From Oscillospiraceae bacterium (GTDB lineage Bacteria; Bacillota; Clostridia; Oscillospirales; Acutalibacteraceae), in the NCBI GenBank assembly GCA_902796535.1, contig CADBPL010000307.1:1-7986 (forward strand): 7,986 bases of DNA, in the 5' to 3' direction. The notes beneath the pieces are model-generated. The model saw only the letters and a list, made by a program, of their open reading frames with translations, ran no database searches and had not been told where the DNA came from. Both the position numbers and the translations under genes were made by a program. Positions 5,096 through 7,986 of this stretch are shown piece after piece. Every line of letters starts with the position of its first letter. Within the stretch, counting starts at the first letter, position 1.

Positions 5096-5208
5096 GCCAA
5101 ACAAACTAAATATGATTCTAATTGTATGTGCGTGTATTTTTATCTCTCGGTAAAAATACAGGCTCTATCTTCACGTACTTCAATTAGAATTGTGAAAGTT
5201 TGTTTGGC
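5096..5208 (+). ncRNA. Structured leader RNA with long nested stem
   Basis: Four co-axial paired segments nest within 113 nt: GCCAAACAAACT (5096-5107) with 5197-5208 (12 bp, perfect); ATTCTAATTG (5115-5124) with 5181-5190 (10 bp, perfect); GTGCGTG (5128-5134) with 5172-5178 (7 bp, one G-U); and TATTTTTA (5135-5142) with 5151-5158 (8 bp, extendable). The gaps are small internal loops plus a 13-nt unpaired stretch (5159-5171). The structure begins within a few bases of the predicted transcription start. I do not recognise a known riboswitch class by eye. It may be a regulatory leader, or the body of a short RNA ending at the downstream terminator. Confidence 0.65.
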
Positions 5209-5218
5209 GACAATCGGA

Positions 5219-5239
5219 GCTGTGTTTTTCGTGCGCAGC
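5219..5239 (+). promoter_or_regulatory. Candidate antiterminator hairpin
   Basis: GCTGTG (5219-5224) can pair with CGCAGC (5234-5239; one G-U), using most of the 5' arm of the terminator, so the two folds exclude each other. This is inferred from complementarity only. Confidence 0.4.
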
Positions 5240-5258
5240 CTCTGGTTGCGCATTTTTT
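5232..5258 (+). terminator. Leader-encoded intrinsic terminator
   Basis: TGCGCAGCC (5232-5240), loop TCT, GGTTGCGCA (5244-5252), giving 9 bp with one G-U, then six T (5253-5258) and more A/T. It lies between the promoter and the GTG start, about 19 nt before it, so read-through is required to express the gene. Confidence 0.85.
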
Positions 5259-5276
5259 ATTTTGGGGGAATGACTC

Positions 5277-7986
5277 GTGTCAAAAGCAATCGAAAAAACT
5301 GTCTCTTTCACTCTTTGTACCGCAATTTTTATGAGTCTTTTCAGCTTATGTTTCATCAGCAACGCAGCATACGAAAACACATGGGTGAACACAGGCAATC
5401 AGCGACTTGATATTATCGAAGTTGCAAAAACGCAAGATGGGAACACGAACGGTTCAAAATACGGCTCCGGGAACTGGTGCGCACATTTTGTCTCCTGGTG
5501 CGCAAGGCAGGCAGGTATTCCTGAATCTGTCCTGAAGAGTTCGAGCCGAGCAGGACATGCACCGTCTTTTTTTGATATTCGATACTATGGCGGCGGGAAT
5601 CAAAACGCCGCTTGGTCAGATACGGATCAAACATTTGGGAAATGGGGCGGTAATAACTATACTCCTGATTCCGGTGACTTGTTTTTTACCACAACTTGGA
5701 GCCATGTTGGATTAGTAGCTTCTGTAGATAGAACAAATCGGAAGTTTACAACTATTGAAGGAAATAGTGGTGGTGGAAAAGTAACTTCACATACATACAA
5801 TATTGCTGATTATTACTTTGGTGTTCCTGATTATCAATCCCCGCCTCTCGACCCTTCAAACACAACTCAGGCATACACGGATTACAGCATTTATCCTGCC
5901 CACTCAACCGTAACAGTCAAATGGAACGCTGTCACAAACGCAACCAGTTACCGGGTTGACGGCTACTGTCGCTATGATAACGGCAACAACGTTCAATTCA
6001 TCGATGAAAACATCGGCAACCAAACATTCAAGGATTTGACCTTGCACGATGCAGGATTTTATTCTATTTATGTTTATGCCTATGATAACAGCGGGAATTA
6101 TTCTGTGAGCAATTGTGAGTTTACGGTTCGATCGCTCTCGTCCGAACCGAGCCAAGTTGCTTCCTGCACCTTGGACGGGCATACCTATACCGCATACGTT
6201 TCTACCAAAACATGGCATGAAGCAAGAAGCTGGTGTGAAAGCCAGGGCGGTCATTTGGCTACCATAGTCGAAAGCAGTGAATGGAACGCAACGAATAGAC
6301 TGGTTGATGATTTCAGCGAACCGCATTTTTACATCGGCGGTTACAAAGAAAACGGCGCGTGGAAATGGGTGACGGACGAAACCTTTTCCTACACCTGCTG
6401 GGGTGAGGGCCAGCCCGATTATGACAATGAGAATAAAATCGCACTGTGGAATCACAGTGGGCACTGGAACAATGTCATTTCAAGTGAATCAACGGTTTAC
6501 GGATTTATTCTTGAGAAAGACCCAAGTGCTTTTTCAACAAAAGAACAAACAACAAAACCATCTGTTGCCACGACCGCATACATTTTGAATGAAGGCGAGG
6601 TTTCCGTATCGGATGATACGACACTCGGAACCGCACCGTCCGATAATATTTCGGCAAACCGTATTTCCGGTCTGAAGTTCTCACTCACAAATTACAGCGG
6701 GAGCATCCATTATTCTGCGCACGTTTCCAATGTCGGTTGGCAAAGTGAAAAAAAGGATGGCGAACTGGCCGGAGTCAGCAATTATTCAGAAGGCATTGAG
6801 GCGATAAAAATCAGCCTGAGCGGCGACATTGCTTCCAGATACAGCGTTTACTATCACACTTTTGTTTTTGGAAAAGGCTGGAATCCGTGGGCGAAGGACG
6901 GCGAAATATCCGGCACCATTGGCGGAGGATTCCCGATCACAGCAATCAGAGTGATGCTTGTTCCGAAAGCGACCTATTGTGTTCACGTTGCCGAACAAGG
7001 CTGGACTGCGAACGAACAACAAGGCGCGACGGCCGGCACAACGGGTCAAGACTTGCCTTTAGAAGCAATTGCCATTGATTTATGCGGTCACTCCTACGGT
7101 GACGTCAAATACAAAACACACATGGCTTATATCGGCTGGGGTCACAGTCGATATAATGGGGGTTACTCCGGCTCGACCGGTTTGGCACTGCGGGCGGAAG
7201 CGTTCCAGGCGGAATTGCTGGGAACAGCCGCAAGCAAATATGATATTTTATATCGGGCGCACGTTTCAGATATCGGCTGGCTTGATTGGCAGCGCAACGG
7301 AGCTACAGCAGGAACCACCGGAGAAGATCGGCAGATGGAAGCAATCCAGGTGATGGTCGTTCCTAAAAATTATCAGATCACAGATACGCCGACCTACAAA
7401 ACTTATGACGAATCCATCAAGCGAACTATATATTTTAACGCCAACGGCGGAACGTGCTCAACGCAAAGTAAAGAGATAACCTTTGGTTCCACCTACGGCA
7501 CGCTGCCTGTTCCCACCAAAGCGGATAAGGCTTTTGTCGGCTGGTTCACTGATACCAATGTGCCGGTTACATCGACAACCATGTGCGGTTTATCCGGAAA
7601 CATAACGGTTTATGCCCATTGGGTCACAAAATCACCTGTGATAAACCCCGCAGACAGTAATACTGTTATTGATAAAAGTACACACTTCGTTTACGGCTTA
7701 TCGGGCGGCACGGCGCAGGGCTGCGTTTCCGTGACCGACGGCACAGCGACATACGAATACCCCACCGCAAAACAAGTGATGGGCACGGGCACGAAAATTA
7801 AAGTCTACAACATCGAACAGACGCTCGTTGACACCTACACCGTCGTGATCTTCGGCGACGTGGACGGCGACGGGTGGTACGACGGCACGGACGCGTATTT
7901 TGTGCGCCTTGTGGCAAACGGGCTGATTGCACGATCGGCTTTGACCGACGCGCAGCTTGCCGCGTGCGACGCGAACCACGACGGCA
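5277..7986 (+). CDS. Exported multidomain CHAP peptidoglycan hydrolase with C-type lectin, ChW repeats and dockerin; 3' end outside window
   Basis: 903 residues are visible without a stop. GTG start, with GGGGGA about 7 nt upstream and an in-frame TGA two codons before. Signal peptide 1-30 (cleavage near SNA-A). CHAP amidase/endopeptidase domain about 35-185 with Cys68 (NWCAHF), His143 (WSHVG) and Glu161 (EGN) as likely catalytic residues. FN3-like domain about 198-281. C-type lectin domain about 297-415 with Cys297, Cys320, a QPD motif (379-381) and WNN (397-399). Five ChW repeats, each with a Gly-Trp (Trp488, 535, 576, 621, 668). An InlB/Listeria-Bacteroides-type repeat about 716-782. A linker domain, then a type I dockerin from 860 whose first calcium loop is DVDGDGWYDGTD (861-872); the second loop (898-) is cut by the window edge. 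It probably cleaves peptidoglycan peptide bonds outside the cell while lectin and ChW parts bind surfaces or glycans and the dockerin binds a cohesin. The last ~300 nt are visibly more GC-rich. Confidence 0.93.
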   Translation, partial: MSKAIEKTVSFTLCTAIFMSLFSLCFISNAAYENTWVNTGNQRLDIIEVAKTQDGNTNGSKYGSGNWCAHFVSWCARQAGIPESVLKSSSRAGHAPSFFDIRYYGGGNQNAAWSDTDQTFGKWGGNNYTPDSGDLFFTTTWSHVGLVASVDRTNRKFTTIEGNSGGGKVTSHTYNIADYYFGVPDYQSPPLDPSNTTQAYTDYSIYPAHSTVTVKWNAVTNATSYRVDGYCRYDNGNNVQFIDENIGNQTFKDLTLHDAGFYSIYVYAYDNSGNYSVSNCEFTVRSLSSEPSQVASCTLDGHTYTAYVSTKTWHEARSWCESQGGHLATIVESSEWNATNRLVDDFSEPHFYIGGYKENGAWKWVTDETFSYTCWGEGQPDYDNENKIALWNHSGHWNNVISSESTVYGFILEKDPSAFSTKEQTTKPSVATTAYILNEGEVSVSDDTTLGTAPSDNISANRISGLKFSLTNYSGSIHYSAHVSNVGWQSEKKDGELAGVSNYSEGIEAIKISLSGDIASRYSVYYHTFVFGKGWNPWAKDGEISGTIGGGFPITAIRVMLVPKATYCVHVAEQGWTANEQQGATAGTTGQDLPLEAIAIDLCGHSYGDVKYKTHMAYIGWGHSRYNGGYSGSTGLALRAEAFQAELLGTAASKYDILYRAHVSDIGWLDWQRNGATAGTTGEDRQMEAIQVMVVPKNYQITDTPTYKTYDESIKRTIYFNANGGTCSTQSKEITFGSTYGTLPVPTKADKAFVGWFTDTNVPVTSTTMCGLSGNITVYAHWVTKSPVINPADSNTVIDKSTHFVYGLSGGTAQGCVSVTDGTATYEYPTAKQVMGTGTKIKVYNIEQTLVDTYTVVIFGDVDGDGWYDGTDAYFVRLVANGLIARSALTDAQLAACDANHDG

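Noticed and set aside
5096..5208. MITE interpretation of the inverted repeat upstream of the hydrolase
   Set aside because: No flanking target duplication, and the arms start at the predicted transcription start and precede a terminator, which fits an RNA leader better; not fully excluded.
5096..5258. Known c-di-AMP (ydaO/yuaA) or c-di-GMP (GEMM) riboswitch
   Set aside because: The conserved core sequences of these classes are not visible; only the general leader-terminator layout matches, so no class was assigned.
4958..5410. 150-codon plus-strand frame overlapping the leader and the start of the hydrolase gene
   Set aside because: It crosses the promoter, the terminator and the signal-peptide region in another frame; the GTG-started frame gives a continuous recognisable multidomain protein.
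5904..6464. 186-codon minus-strand frame
   Set aside because: Antisense to the FN3 and C-type lectin coding region; no family resemblance.

Overview
The window looks like a chromosomal segment of an uncultured gut- or rumen-type clostridium (Oscillospiraceae/Ruminococcaceae-like). The indicators are Rnf-family membrane subunits, a MecA adaptor, a PC4-like YdbC protein, palindromic intergenic repeats of the kind common in this group, and a large secreted protein with ChW repeats and a type I dockerin. That placement is an inference from gene content; no rRNA or other phylogenetic marker is present.

Left block (1-3156, minus strand): a compact operon read right to left, rnfD - CAP1 - CAP2 - rnfE, with rnfE running off the left edge. 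rnfD and CAP1 overlap by 14 nt, and the other gaps are only about 25-30 nt. In the usual rnfCDGEAB order the gene between rnfD and rnfE is rnfG, the FMN-carrying subunit. Here that slot holds two tandemly duplicated secreted CAP/SCP-domain proteins, and rnfC is not upstream. RnfD lacks the usual S(T)GAT threonine that carries FMN. RnfE has Ser where the second Fe-S ligand Cys is expected. The complex may therefore be a divergent or repurposed Rnf-like machine.

Middle block (3157-4360): a divergent promoter pair with overlapping -10 boxes separates rnfD from mecA (plus strand, ClpC adaptor, short form). A monocistronic ydbC-like PC4-family gene follows, with its own promoter, an AT-rich dyad and a strong intrinsic terminator.

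Repeat block (4360-5060): no credible gene. It is a mosaic of two diverged copies of a MITE/REP-like palindromic element (one carrying a 42-nt sequence that folds as a perfect three-way junction) and four 17-bp tandem repeats with hairpins.

Right block (5061-7986, plus strand): a good promoter, a leader of about 180 nt with a long nested stem, a candidate antiterminator and a textbook intrinsic terminator, then a GTG-started gene with no stop before the right edge. This gene encodes an exported CHAP-type peptidoglycan hydrolase with, in order, FN3-like, C-type lectin, five ChW repeats, InlB-type repeat, a linker domain and a type I dockerin. The layout suggests conditional termination control of a cell-surface or cellulosome-associated wall hydrolase.
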